Below, piece by piece: positions 1 to 7,177 of a stretch of DNA of 64,000 nucleotides. Source of the DNA: Betaproteobacteria bacterium UKL13-2 (lineage in GTDB: Bacteria > Pseudomonadota > Gammaproteobacteria > Burkholderiales > Usitatibacteraceae); the NCBI GenBank assembly GCA_001602455.1, contig CP012157.1:3219733-3283732 (forward strand). The letters are read 5' to 3'. Numbering within the stretch: position 1 is the stretch's first letter; every line of letters starts with the position of its first letter. The notes beneath the pieces are model-generated. The model saw only the letters and a program-made list of their open reading frames with translations, was not told where the DNA came from and made no database searches. The translations under genes were made by a program, and so were the position numbers.

Positions 1-498
1 GGTGGCGTGTTGATTCGCCGCGGTGAAATTCGGCCAGAGCACGCCTCCATGCAAGGCATCAAAGCGTGGGCCGAGCGCAACCCGCACAAACTACAGCAAT
101 ATATGAACGCCAATCCCAGCTACGTGTTCTTCAAAGAGATTTCGTCGCGTGGCAGCGGACCGATTGGCACGCTTGGTGTCCCCCTAACCGCAGAGCGTTC
201 GATTGCTGTCGATCCACGGGTCATACCGCTTGGCGTCCCGGTATTTTTATCAACAACATTCCCCGGCACCAGACAGCCGCTGAATCGGCTGATGGTTGCG
301 CAAGACACAGGCGGGGCGATCGCGGGCGCAGTACGTGTGGATTTTTTCTGGGGATTCGGCGACGATGCTGGCGCTCAGGCGGGGCGCATGAAACAAAAGG
401 GCGAGAAGTGGGTATTACTACCGCTCGGATATGACCCCAATGCTGATCAAAATAACGCGCCGAGGGTGACAACGACCAATATCAGCGCCCTCAAGTAG
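1..498 (+). CDS. mltA: MltA lytic murein transglycosylase, C-terminal part
   Basis: The window opens inside this gene, so only about the last 165 residues are present. MltA cleaves the MurNAc-GlcNAc bond of peptidoglycan, leaving 1,6-anhydro ends, and sits on the inner face of the outer membrane as a lipoprotein. What is seen is the 3D domain: SIAVDPRVIPLGVPVF followed by AQDTGGAIAGAVRVDFFWG, which carries the conserved aspartates that name the domain. The reading frame is open to base 1, so the true start lies upstream. It faces dsbC convergently. The link to wall recycling fits the amgK and murU genes 5 kb away. Confidence 0.85.
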   Translation, partial: GGVLIRRGEIRPEHASMQGIKAWAERNPHKLQQYMNANPSYVFFKEISSRGSGPIGTLGVPLTAERSIAVDPRVIPLGVPVFLSTTFPGTRQPLNRLMVAQDTGGAIAGAVRVDFFWGFGDDAGAQAGRMKQKGEKWVLLPLGYDPNADQNNAPRVTTTNISALK

Positions 499-536
499 CC
501 CGCAGCGGCTACTTCGTCGGCGGCAGCCCGCAGCGG

Positions 537-1295
537 CTACTTCTTCGTCGGCGCGGCACTTGTAGGTGGCTGAGCCGCTGCGTTAGCGGCGCTCACGGCA
601 GCAATTTTTGCCTCAATTGTCGCCAACGGAAGTGCGCCTGCAATACGCTCGCCGTCTTCGAAGAAGGTCGCGGGCGTGCCGTTTATTCTGAGCTTCTGAC
701 CAAGCGCAACGTTTTGGTCAACCGGTGTTGTACAGTTCTGCGCGGCGGGCGCAGGTGGCTTGTCGCGCAGCATCCAATCCTGCCAAGCAGCACCTTTGTC
801 CGGCGCACACCAAATCGCTTTAGATTTCACGAATGAGTCTTGCGCCAAGATCGGGTACAGGAACACATACACGGTGATATTGCTAAGCGTATTCAGATCG
901 CTCTCAAATTTCTTGCAATAACCACACAGCGGGTCTTCAAAAATTGCGATGCGCCGAGAACCATTGCCACGGACAAGTTTGATTGCGTTTTCAAATGGCA
1001 GCTCGTCGAACTTGATGGCCGTGAGTTTGCTCAAGCGTGCGTCTGTGACGTTGGCACGAGTGGCGGTGTCGATCAAATTTCCCGTGACCACGAATGACGC
1101 TTTTTCATCGGTATAGAATATTCCTGTCCCGGTAAAGACTTCGAACAAGCTGCCATAGGTGGTCTTAGTAATGCGCTCTGTCTTGAGATCGGGAAATTTC
1201 TTGGCGAGTTCTTTCTTGACCTCGTCTGGATTTGCCTGCACGCCACATGACACCGCAAAAAACGCTGCCGCTAGCGCAATCAATATATTCTTCAT
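537..1295 (-). CDS. dsbC: DsbC-type periplasmic disulfide isomerase
   Basis: This 252-residue protein should isomerise wrong disulfide bonds in the periplasm. It starts with a hydrophobic signal sequence (MKNILIALAAAFFAVSCG), continues with an N-terminal dimerisation region, and has a thioredoxin fold with the redox motif CGYC at residues 124-127 and the cis-proline loop as NGTPATFF. An upstream ATG at 1352 overlaps the previous stop as ATGA. I prefer 1295 because it puts the signal peptide at the N-terminus. The Cys in AVSCG is a weak lipobox, so a lipoprotein form cannot be excluded. It is last in the run pepP-ubiH-ubi-dsbC. Confidence 0.85.
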   Translation of the reverse strand: MKNILIALAAAFFAVSCGVQANPDEVKKELAKKFPDLKTERITKTTYGSLFEVFTGTGIFYTDEKASFVVTGNLIDTATRANVTDARLSKLTAIKFDELPFENAIKLVRGNGSRRIAIFEDPLCGYCKKFESDLNTLSNITVYVFLYPILAQDSFVKSKAIWCAPDKGAAWQDWMLRDKPPAPAAQNCTTPVDQNVALGQKLRINGTPATFFEDGERIAGALPLATIEAKIAAVSAANAAAQPPTSAAPTKK

Positions 1296-1348
1296 TCGAT
1301 CAACCCAAATATAAAAGTTATTCTTGTCCACGCGCAACTCACCAAACG

Positions 1349-2542
1349 TCATGCTCGCACCGCAAAGTCAGTTGCGAGTCGCTTAATGGGTTTTGCCCAG
1401 TCAAAGATGCCGAAACCGTCACGTCTGACCCACTTTGACACAATATCGTTCCGCGAGAAAAGTGTGTGCAGACAATCGGTCGCTTCGCTGATAGCAACGG
1501 TTGCCTCAGCCCGCCCACGCGCATAGCGACGCAGCAATGCCTCGTCGCCGAGTCCGGCGAATGCTGATCGGTTTGCAAGGGTGTCGACCAAGATACGGAT
1601 GTCCCCGAACCCCAGATTCACGCCTTGACCCGCCATTGGATGCACCGCGTGTGCGGCATCACCGATCAACGCGAGGCTAGGCGCGACGCAACGATTGGCT
1701 AGACTGCGCTTCAGGGGCACCGCCTCGACGGGCGAGGCGAGCGTCAAACGGCCGAGCGTCCTTTTACCAGCGTGCGCAACGGCCTCAACAAAATCAGTCG
1801 ATACCCAATCGGGAAGCGACTTGGCAAATTGACTGCCGACCGACCACACGATCGATATTTGTCCACTCGGCAGCGGAAGGTAGGCAAGTATCCCCTCTGG
1901 GGTGAACCATTGTCTCGCCACATTGCCATGCGGATGCTGCGTATGGAAGTTGGCGATAATGCCGACGCTGTCATAGTCCTTGAGCGAAACATCGATCCCG
2001 GCCAACTCTCGGGTTTGCGACTGGCGGCCATCGGCGGCCACCACGATATCCGCCTTGATCAGCCTGCCGTTCGACAAACTCAAGTGGCGCTGGCGCCCAA
2101 CTGAATGCATGGCGTCAACCGAAACATTCATTAGTCGTTCCACCCGACTTTCGGTCAGCACCTCATAAAGCGCTGCGACGATGGCACGATGTTCGACGAT
2201 AACCGCGAGTGGGGCTCCCTGGTCGAAGTGGATTTTAGGCAGATTGGCAGCGCGATTATCCGCATCGCTCCAAACTGATATTGCCGTGACAGGCGTGAGC
2301 CGCTCTGGTGCAATGCGCCGCCACACATCAACCGCCTCAAGCAGCGCGATCGACGTCGGCGATAGTGCATACACGCGGTGGTCAAACGTATCACCATCGG
2401 TCGGCACGATTGGCACGATTGGCACGAACGGCGCCGCACCTCGCTCGATCATCGCAACATTGACCTGCGGCAGCCTGATAGCCGCGGCGATGGCGAATGC
2501 CGCACCGACTGGGCCGCCGCCAACGGTGACAATTTGGCTCAT
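1349..2542 (-). CDS. FAD-dependent ubiquinone-biosynthesis hydroxylase (UbiF/UbiI/Coq6 family)
   Basis: This is a flavin monooxygenase that should hydroxylate the aromatic ring of a ubiquinone precursor. The N-terminus has the dinucleotide-binding motif VGGGPVGAAFA, and near residue 290 is the second FAD motif LIGDAAHAVHPMAGQGVNLG typical of the UbiH/F/I/M group. Length (397 aa) fits. Its start overlaps the stop of ubiH by 4 bases, which suggests coupled translation. The exact ring position it acts on (C1, C5 or C6) cannot be told from sequence alone. It is the second of two tandem paralogues. Confidence 0.85.
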   Translation of the reverse strand: MSQIVTVGGGPVGAAFAIAAAIRLPQVNVAMIERGAAPFVPIVPIVPTDGDTFDHRVYALSPTSIALLEAVDVWRRIAPERLTPVTAISVWSDADNRAANLPKIHFDQGAPLAVIVEHRAIVAALYEVLTESRVERLMNVSVDAMHSVGRQRHLSLSNGRLIKADIVVAADGRQSQTRELAGIDVSLKDYDSVGIIANFHTQHPHGNVARQWFTPEGILAYLPLPSGQISIVWSVGSQFAKSLPDWVSTDFVEAVAHAGKRTLGRLTLASPVEAVPLKRSLANRCVAPSLALIGDAAHAVHPMAGQGVNLGFGDIRILVDTLANRSAFAGLGDEALLRRYARGRAEATVAISEATDCLHTLFSRNDIVSKWVRRDGFGIFDWAKPIKRLATDFAVRA

Positions 2543-3678
2543 CGCTGCGCACCGAAGAGCATGCGATCTGCTAACGCACGGCGCACCGCCGGAAGCATAT
2601 CGACAGCCGCCAGTGCGGCCCCGCGCGGCCAGCGCAGCAATGCCGAATCGCCCATAAATGCGCTGGCCAGCAAATCAGTGAATCCAATCCCTGTTGAAAT
2701 ATCGGGCTCGCGCGCCTGGGCGTAGGCACGAAGCGCTGTCTGGACATCTGCCTCCTGCGTAAACGCATTTGCTAACGTCGCGGCATCGCGCAAACCGAGA
2801 TTGAACCCTTGCCCGGCCACCGGGTGCATCGCTTGCGCGGCATTGCCGATCATGACCACTTTATCGACGACGCGAGCACTTACCTGCCGTAACGTCAATG
2901 GGTAACGGCGCCGCTGACCGAGCGCCACAAATTGACCTGCGCGGCGACCGAAGTGTGTCTGAAATCGCGCCCTGACTGCGTCATCATCAAGCGTCATCAG
3001 CTCGTCGATGGTCTCGTGGCTGGCAACCCAAACCATCGAGAAATCTTTGGTGCCAGTGTATGCCGGAAGTAGCGCCGCCGGTCCTTGCGGCGTGAACCGC
3101 TCGTATGCAGTAAAGCGATGGTCGCGGTCAGCAACAAGGTGCGCCAGCATGGCCGACTGTCCATAGTCTTTTTCGTTCAGCGAAATCGATGGAAGCTTAT
3201 CTAGATTCGCGCCTCCGTCTGCCATGACGATGACATCCCCACTCGCCTCATGCGAGCCTGTTTCATCAGCATAGGTGAGCGATGCTGATCCAGAATTGAG
3301 TGTTTGCACCCGCACGCTAAATTGTGTCTGAATAGAATTCGTCGCGAGCGCACGGTCAAGCGCATCTTGTAGCGCGGCGTATGCCACAACATATCCTAAC
3401 GCTGGAACGCTCGCATCCTCGCGTCGCAGCATGACGCGACCAAATCCGCCTTTATGCGAGGTGTGAATCGCGTGGATCTCGGTTGGCTGAAGCGCTTGCC
3501 CCCATACGCCCGCCTTCTCCAGCAAGATACGCGAGCCGTGTGAGAGCGCCAGCGTGCGGGTTTCCGTGGAGGGACCTTTGCGCGCATCGATAAGTGATAC
3601 GTCCAGTCCGTGCGCCTTTGCCAATAGCGCAAAGGTTGCGCCAACGGGTCCGGCACCGATTACGAGAACGTGAGACAT
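2539..3678 (-). CDS. ubiH: UbiH-like 2-octaprenyl-6-methoxyphenol hydroxylase
   Basis: This 379-residue flavin monooxygenase of ubiquinone synthesis has the FAD motif VIGAGPVGATFA, a middle AYERFTPQGPAALLP segment that closely resembles E. coli UbiH, and the second FAD motif MIGNAAQAMHPVAGQGFNLG. The ATG at 3678 is preferred over a TTG one codon earlier. It lies 26 bases after pepP and overlaps the next hydroxylase by 4 bases. In E. coli pepP and ubiH are also neighbours, which supports the ubiH name over a generic family name. Confidence 0.87.
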   Translation of the reverse strand: MSHVLVIGAGPVGATFALLAKAHGLDVSLIDARKGPSTETRTLALSHGSRILLEKAGVWGQALQPTEIHAIHTSHKGGFGRVMLRREDASVPALGYVVAYAALQDALDRALATNSIQTQFSVRVQTLNSGSASLTYADETGSHEASGDVIVMADGGANLDKLPSISLNEKDYGQSAMLAHLVADRDHRFTAYERFTPQGPAALLPAYTGTKDFSMVWVASHETIDELMTLDDDAVRARFQTHFGRRAGQFVALGQRRRYPLTLRQVSARVVDKVVMIGNAAQAMHPVAGQGFNLGLRDAATLANAFTQEADVQTALRAYAQAREPDISTGIGFTDLLASAFMGDSALLRWPRGAALAAVDMLPAVRRALADRMLFGAQR

Positions 3679-3704
3679 CAAGTCATCTCGCTGGCACGGG
3701 TTCG

Positions 3705-5051
3705 TTAGCCTGCTGCCAGCGCGGTCGCGGCTTCGACATCCTTAACCGCTTTAGGACACGACGCCGTCAAATTTTCGTTGCCCTTCTTCGTCACCAGAAT
3801 ATCGTCCTCGATACGCACACCAATGTCCCAAAAAGCCTTCGGCACATTGTCCGCCGGGCGGATATAGATGCCGGGCTCGACCGTCACCACCATACCCGGC
3901 TCTAGGCTCACCCACTTGCCATTTGCTTGCCGGTAGTGACCGGCGTCATGCACGTCGAGGCCGAGCCAATGGCCGGCGCGATGCATATAGAACTGTTTGT
4001 AGGCTTCAGTTTCGATGACGCTGGCGAGGCTGCCCTTGCATAACTTCAGATCAATGAGGCCCTGCGCGAGCACGTTAACCGCCACCTCATGATATTTGCC
4101 GAATGGATTACCCGGCTTCACCGCCTTGATACACGCGAGTTGCGACTCAAGCACCAACTCGTAGATGTCACGCTGTGCGGGTGAAAATTTACCGGCGATC
4201 GGAAACGTCCTCGTGATATCTGCCGCATAACTTTCCAACTCGCAGCCAGCGTCAATGAGCATCAGTTCGCCTTTTTTGAGCGGTGCGCTGTTCTCACGAT
4301 AGTGCAGCACGCAGGCGTTACCGCCAGCGGCGACAATCGAGCCATAAGCCGGCTGACGCGCCCCGTTGCGGATAAATTCGTGCAGCAGCTCCGCTTCTAC
4401 TTGGTACTCGTACATTCCCGGTTTTGCCATCCGCATGGCACGGGTATGCGCGTCCGATGAGATTTTTCCGGCGCGGCGCATGATGTCGATTTCTGTCTCA
4501 TCCTTAATCAAGCGCTGAAAATCAATTTGACGGCGAACGTCGTGGACTTCCGACGGTGCCGTAATACCTTGGCGAACCTTGGCGCGCACGGCATTGAGCC
4601 ACTTCGCAATCGATGCATCCCATTCAGCGTCTGCACCGACTGGCGTATGGATCACCGCTTGGTTGCTCATCAAGTCCGGCACAAGCCGATCGAGTTCTGC
4701 AATCGGATAACACTCGTCGAAGCTGAAAATCTCCTTTGCCATCGTCGGCCCGAAACGAAAGCCATCCCAAATCTCGCGCTCAATGTTTTTCTCGCGGCAG
4801 AAAAGAATATGGCGCGGTTTTTTGCCTAACGTAATCGCCACCACCGCTTCCGGTTCGCGGAAGCCGGTGAGGTAGTAGAAATAGCTGTCCCAGCGGTAAT
4901 CGTAGTGCGTGTCGGCGTTACGCGCGGCTTCCCGCGATGTCGGCAGCAACATCAAGCCTTCTTTGAGCGACTTGGCCAATCGCTGGCGACGCTTGAGGTG
5001 TGGCGCAATGTTTGGGACAACGACGGGCAACGGCAAGTTTTCGCGTTTCAT
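3705..5051 (-). CDS. pepP: Xaa-Pro aminopeptidase PepP
   Basis: This cytoplasmic metallopeptidase removes an N-terminal residue that precedes proline. The 448 residues contain an N-terminal creatinase-like domain and a C-terminal pita-bread domain. The five metal ligands are visible: the two Asp in MLIDAGCELESYAADITRTF, His in HRAGHWLGLDVHD, Glu in VVTVEPGIYI and Glu in GVRIEDDILVT. I chose the start at 5051 (MKRENLPLP) because the earlier start adds 17 residues without family support and the chosen length matches E. coli PepP (441 aa). It is the first gene of the ubiquinone cluster. Confidence 0.9.
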   Translation of the reverse strand: MKRENLPLPVVVPNIAPHLKRRQRLAKSLKEGLMLLPTSREAARNADTHYDYRWDSYFYYLTGFREPEAVVAITLGKKPRHILFCREKNIEREIWDGFRFGPTMAKEIFSFDECYPIAELDRLVPDLMSNQAVIHTPVGADAEWDASIAKWLNAVRAKVRQGITAPSEVHDVRRQIDFQRLIKDETEIDIMRRAGKISSDAHTRAMRMAKPGMYEYQVEAELLHEFIRNGARQPAYGSIVAAGGNACVLHYRENSAPLKKGELMLIDAGCELESYAADITRTFPIAGKFSPAQRDIYELVLESQLACIKAVKPGNPFGKYHEVAVNVLAQGLIDLKLCKGSLASVIETEAYKQFYMHRAGHWLGLDVHDAGHYRQANGKWVSLEPGMVVTVEPGIYIRPADNVPKAFWDIGVRIEDDILVTKKGNENLTASCPKAVKDVEAATALAAG

Positions 5052-5169
5052 ATGCGTGCTTTCGAATGCGTGATGGAGGCGGCCGGGTAAGTAGCAGGAC
5101 AAGTAGCCGGATAAGGGCGAGGTGAGTGACGGGATGAGTGACGGGAGGAGTGAAGCGCCGAGCGCAGCG

Positions 5170-5868
5170 TCAGGTCATTTTAGCGCCGAGGCGGTGTCTG
5201 AGCGACGCTAACTGCGAAGGTGTGCCGATATTTTCCCAACGCCCGCGGTAGTGTTCTGCGGACACACGATCATTCTCCACTAACGCATCCGCCCACGGAA
5301 ACAACCTCTCGTGTTTACCGACGGGCAAATCGCGAAAGACTTTGGGATGCCAACAAGTGATACCGGCAAAATTCAATCGCTGGCCGGTTCGTGTCGCCAG
5401 CCCGCCACGGATGGCAAAGTCACCCGCCAAGTGAAAAGGCGGGTTATCGGCAAGCACAAAGTGGGCATCGACTTCGCCCGCTTCAATCTTCTGCAAGACG
5501 GGCACGAGCGAGCCGTAGTCGAAGTCAGTAAAAACGTCACCACTCACAGCAACGAATGGCGTCCGGTCTGCTTCGTGGTCCGCCGAAAAGTCAGACACCA
5601 TTGCGCGAATGCCCCCCAATGTTTCCAAGGGCGCATCGCCTTCGTGATGCAATGTGATACGCGCACCGAAGCGCCGCCCGTTACCGATGGCTTGAATCCA
5701 CTGGGTCGAATGCACCGACGTGTTGATGGCAATGTCGACGAATCCAGCCTTCACCAGCGACGCTATTTGCCAAAACACCATCGGGCGACCAGCCACATCC
5801 AGTAACGGCTTCGGCGTGTGGTCGGTCAGCGGTCGCATGCGTGCGCCAAGACCGGCGGCAAGGATCAT
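5170..5868 (-). CDS. murU: MurU-like nucleotidyltransferase (MurNAc-1-P uridylyltransferase)
   Basis: This 232-residue enzyme should convert N-acetylmuramate-1-phosphate and UTP into UDP-MurNAc, bypassing the fosfomycin target MurA. It begins with the signature MILAAGLGARMRPLT followed by KPLLDVAGRP, with a VSGDVFTDFD metal site near the middle. Length agrees with Pseudomonas MurU (about 223 aa). The frame is open far upstream, but that part is repeat DNA, so the ATG at 5868 is chosen. The gene for the preceding pathway step, amgK, lies just upstream on the same strand; a 134-bp MITE and a REP hairpin have come between them. Confidence 0.85.
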   Translation of the reverse strand: MILAAGLGARMRPLTDHTPKPLLDVAGRPMVFWQIASLVKAGFVDIAINTSVHSTQWIQAIGNGRRFGARITLHHEGDAPLETLGGIRAMVSDFSADHEADRTPFVAVSGDVFTDFDYGSLVPVLQKIEAGEVDAHFVLADNPPFHLAGDFAIRGGLATRTGQRLNFAGITCWHPKVFRDLPVGKHERLFPWADALVENDRVSAEHYRGRWENIGTPSQLASLRHRLGAKMT

Positions 5869-5884
5869 CGCACGGTACTTCAAC

Positions 5885-6018
5885 GGGAACTTCTCGAAAC
5901 CGTCGCGAGCGGGCGAAGTCCGAGCCGACGGGTTTGGCAAACACGGGACACGTACCCAGTGTACGGCGAGCACCGGAGCTGACAGATTCGCCCACGCAGT
6001 AGGTTTATAGAAGTGCCC
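5885..6018. repeat. MITE-like element, copy A (134 bp)
   Basis: The element starts with GGGAACTTCT and ends with AGAAGTGCCC, a 9/10 terminal inverted repeat. The similarity between the arms continues inward for about 32 bases (AAACC and GGGCGAA are shared). The same sequence recurs at 23887-24020 and, inverted, at 35423-35555. It has no coding capacity of its own. It sits between murU and amgK, so it separates two genes that would be expected to be co-transcribed. No target duplication is obvious here. Confidence 0.85.
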
Positions 6019-6040
6019 AAAAGGCAAAAGGCAAGCAAAG

Positions 6041-6085
6041 ACAGGCATCTTGAAGCAAAAATGGCTGCAAACGCCCGTCCATAGC
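6041..6085. repeat. REP-like hairpin repeat, copy a
   Basis: This is a member of a roughly 45-bp family with the pattern GGCGGGCATCTTCA..TTTTG..TGAAA..CGCCCG..ATAG. This copy reads ACAGGCATCTTGAAGC, then GGCTGCAAACGCCCGTCC. It starts 22 bases after MITE copy A. Other copies are at 13586, 22930, 24040, 35576, 39588 and 55877. Confidence 0.6.
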
Positions 6086-6115
6086 CGAGTTTGAATACTT
6101 GACCTGATCGCACCA

Positions 6116-7159
6116 CTAAAAAGACACCCCGCTTGTCCGGGCCAGGCCGTCGTCAATCTTGAGTTGATCAAACAATCGAGCCAACGGGAACAATGGGCTG
6201 TAACGCTCGCAGCACTTTCGAATGTAGCGCGCAAATCGTGGCGTATCGCCGAGGTACCTCGGCTTGCCATCGCGGTAGTTGATGCGGGCAAAAATTCCCA
6301 TGACCTTCAAATGGCGCTGCAACGCCATCCACTCAACATCGCGATAGAAGTCACCAAAATCATGCGGTACGGGCAGCCCGGCGCATTTGGCCTTTTCCCA
6401 GTAACGCACGGTGCCATCAAGGATGATCTCTTCTTCCCACGAAACGAACGCGTCGCGCCACAAACAGGCGATGTCGTAGCCGATGGGGCCGTACAGGGCG
6501 TCTTGGAAATCGAGCACACCCGGGTTCGGGCTCGATGCCATCAAATTGCGCGGCATAAAGTCGCGGTGCACATACACACGCTGTTGCGCGAGATTTGACG
6601 CAATCACCGTCGAGAACACTGACTCCATAGTTTCGCGCTGTTGTTGAGTCAGCTCGACTTGCAGATGTTTCGCCACGTACCAATCCGGAAACAACGATAT
6701 TTCCCGCCTTAGCACCGCCTCATCGTAGGCAGGCAGGGTGTCGGGCTTGGAAGCCAGTTGCCACTTCACAAGACTATCGGTGGCGTCGCGCATCAAGGGG
6801 CTGACATTATCCGCGTTGATGACATCGAGATAGGTTTCGCGCCCCAAGTCGGTGAGCAACAAAAATCCCCGCTCAATATCTTGCGCAAAGACGGTGGGAG
6901 TATTCAGCCCGGCGTCGGCCATCATGCGGCCAATTCGAACAAACGGGCGGCAGTCTTCTTGAGGGGGCGGCGCATCCATCGCGATGACTGTTCCGCCCTC
7001 GTGGGTTATGCGAAAATAGCGCCTGAAACTTGCGTCTGCTGATGCTGGCGCAAGTTGACCGTCGGCAACACTGTCTCCGACGGCGGCCTTTACCGCTGCC
7101 GAGGTAAGCCAAGCTGATAATTCGCGTAGACGCAGGTCTTCCGCTTCGATTGATTTCAT
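6116..7159 (-). CDS. amgK: AmgK-like amino-sugar kinase (MurNAc/GlcNAc 1-kinase)
   Basis: This 347-residue protein of the aminoglycoside-phosphotransferase fold should phosphorylate MurNAc at C1 in the cytoplasm, feeding MurU. It shows the catalytic loop VYVHRDFMPRNLM and the metal-binding VLDFQDALYGPIGYD, plus an N-terminal DASFRRYFRI segment like the nucleotide-binding loop of AmgK. The ATG at 7159 (MKSIEAEDLRLRELSAWL) is preferred over an upstream start at 7273. It is divergent from lptD, an arrangement also seen in Pseudomonas relatives. Assignment rests on the motifs and on murU next door. Confidence 0.87.
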   Translation of the reverse strand: MKSIEAEDLRLRELSAWLTSAAVKAAVGDSVADGQLAPASADASFRRYFRITHEGGTVIAMDAPPPQEDCRPFVRIGRMMADAGLNTPTVFAQDIERGFLLLTDLGRETYLDVINADNVSPLMRDATDSLVKWQLASKPDTLPAYDEAVLRREISLFPDWYVAKHLQVELTQQQRETMESVFSTVIASNLAQQRVYVHRDFMPRNLMASSPNPGVLDFQDALYGPIGYDIACLWRDAFVSWEEEIILDGTVRYWEKAKCAGLPVPHDFGDFYRDVEWMALQRHLKVMGIFARINYRDGKPRYLGDTPRFARYIRKCCERYSPLFPLARLFDQLKIDDGLARTSGVSF

Positions 7160-7177
7160 CTGTTTTCCAACACAAAT

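Noticed and set aside
1261-1352. DsbC start at 1352
   Set aside because: It would bury the signal peptide behind 19 extra residues, although the ATGA overlap with the previous gene is tempting.
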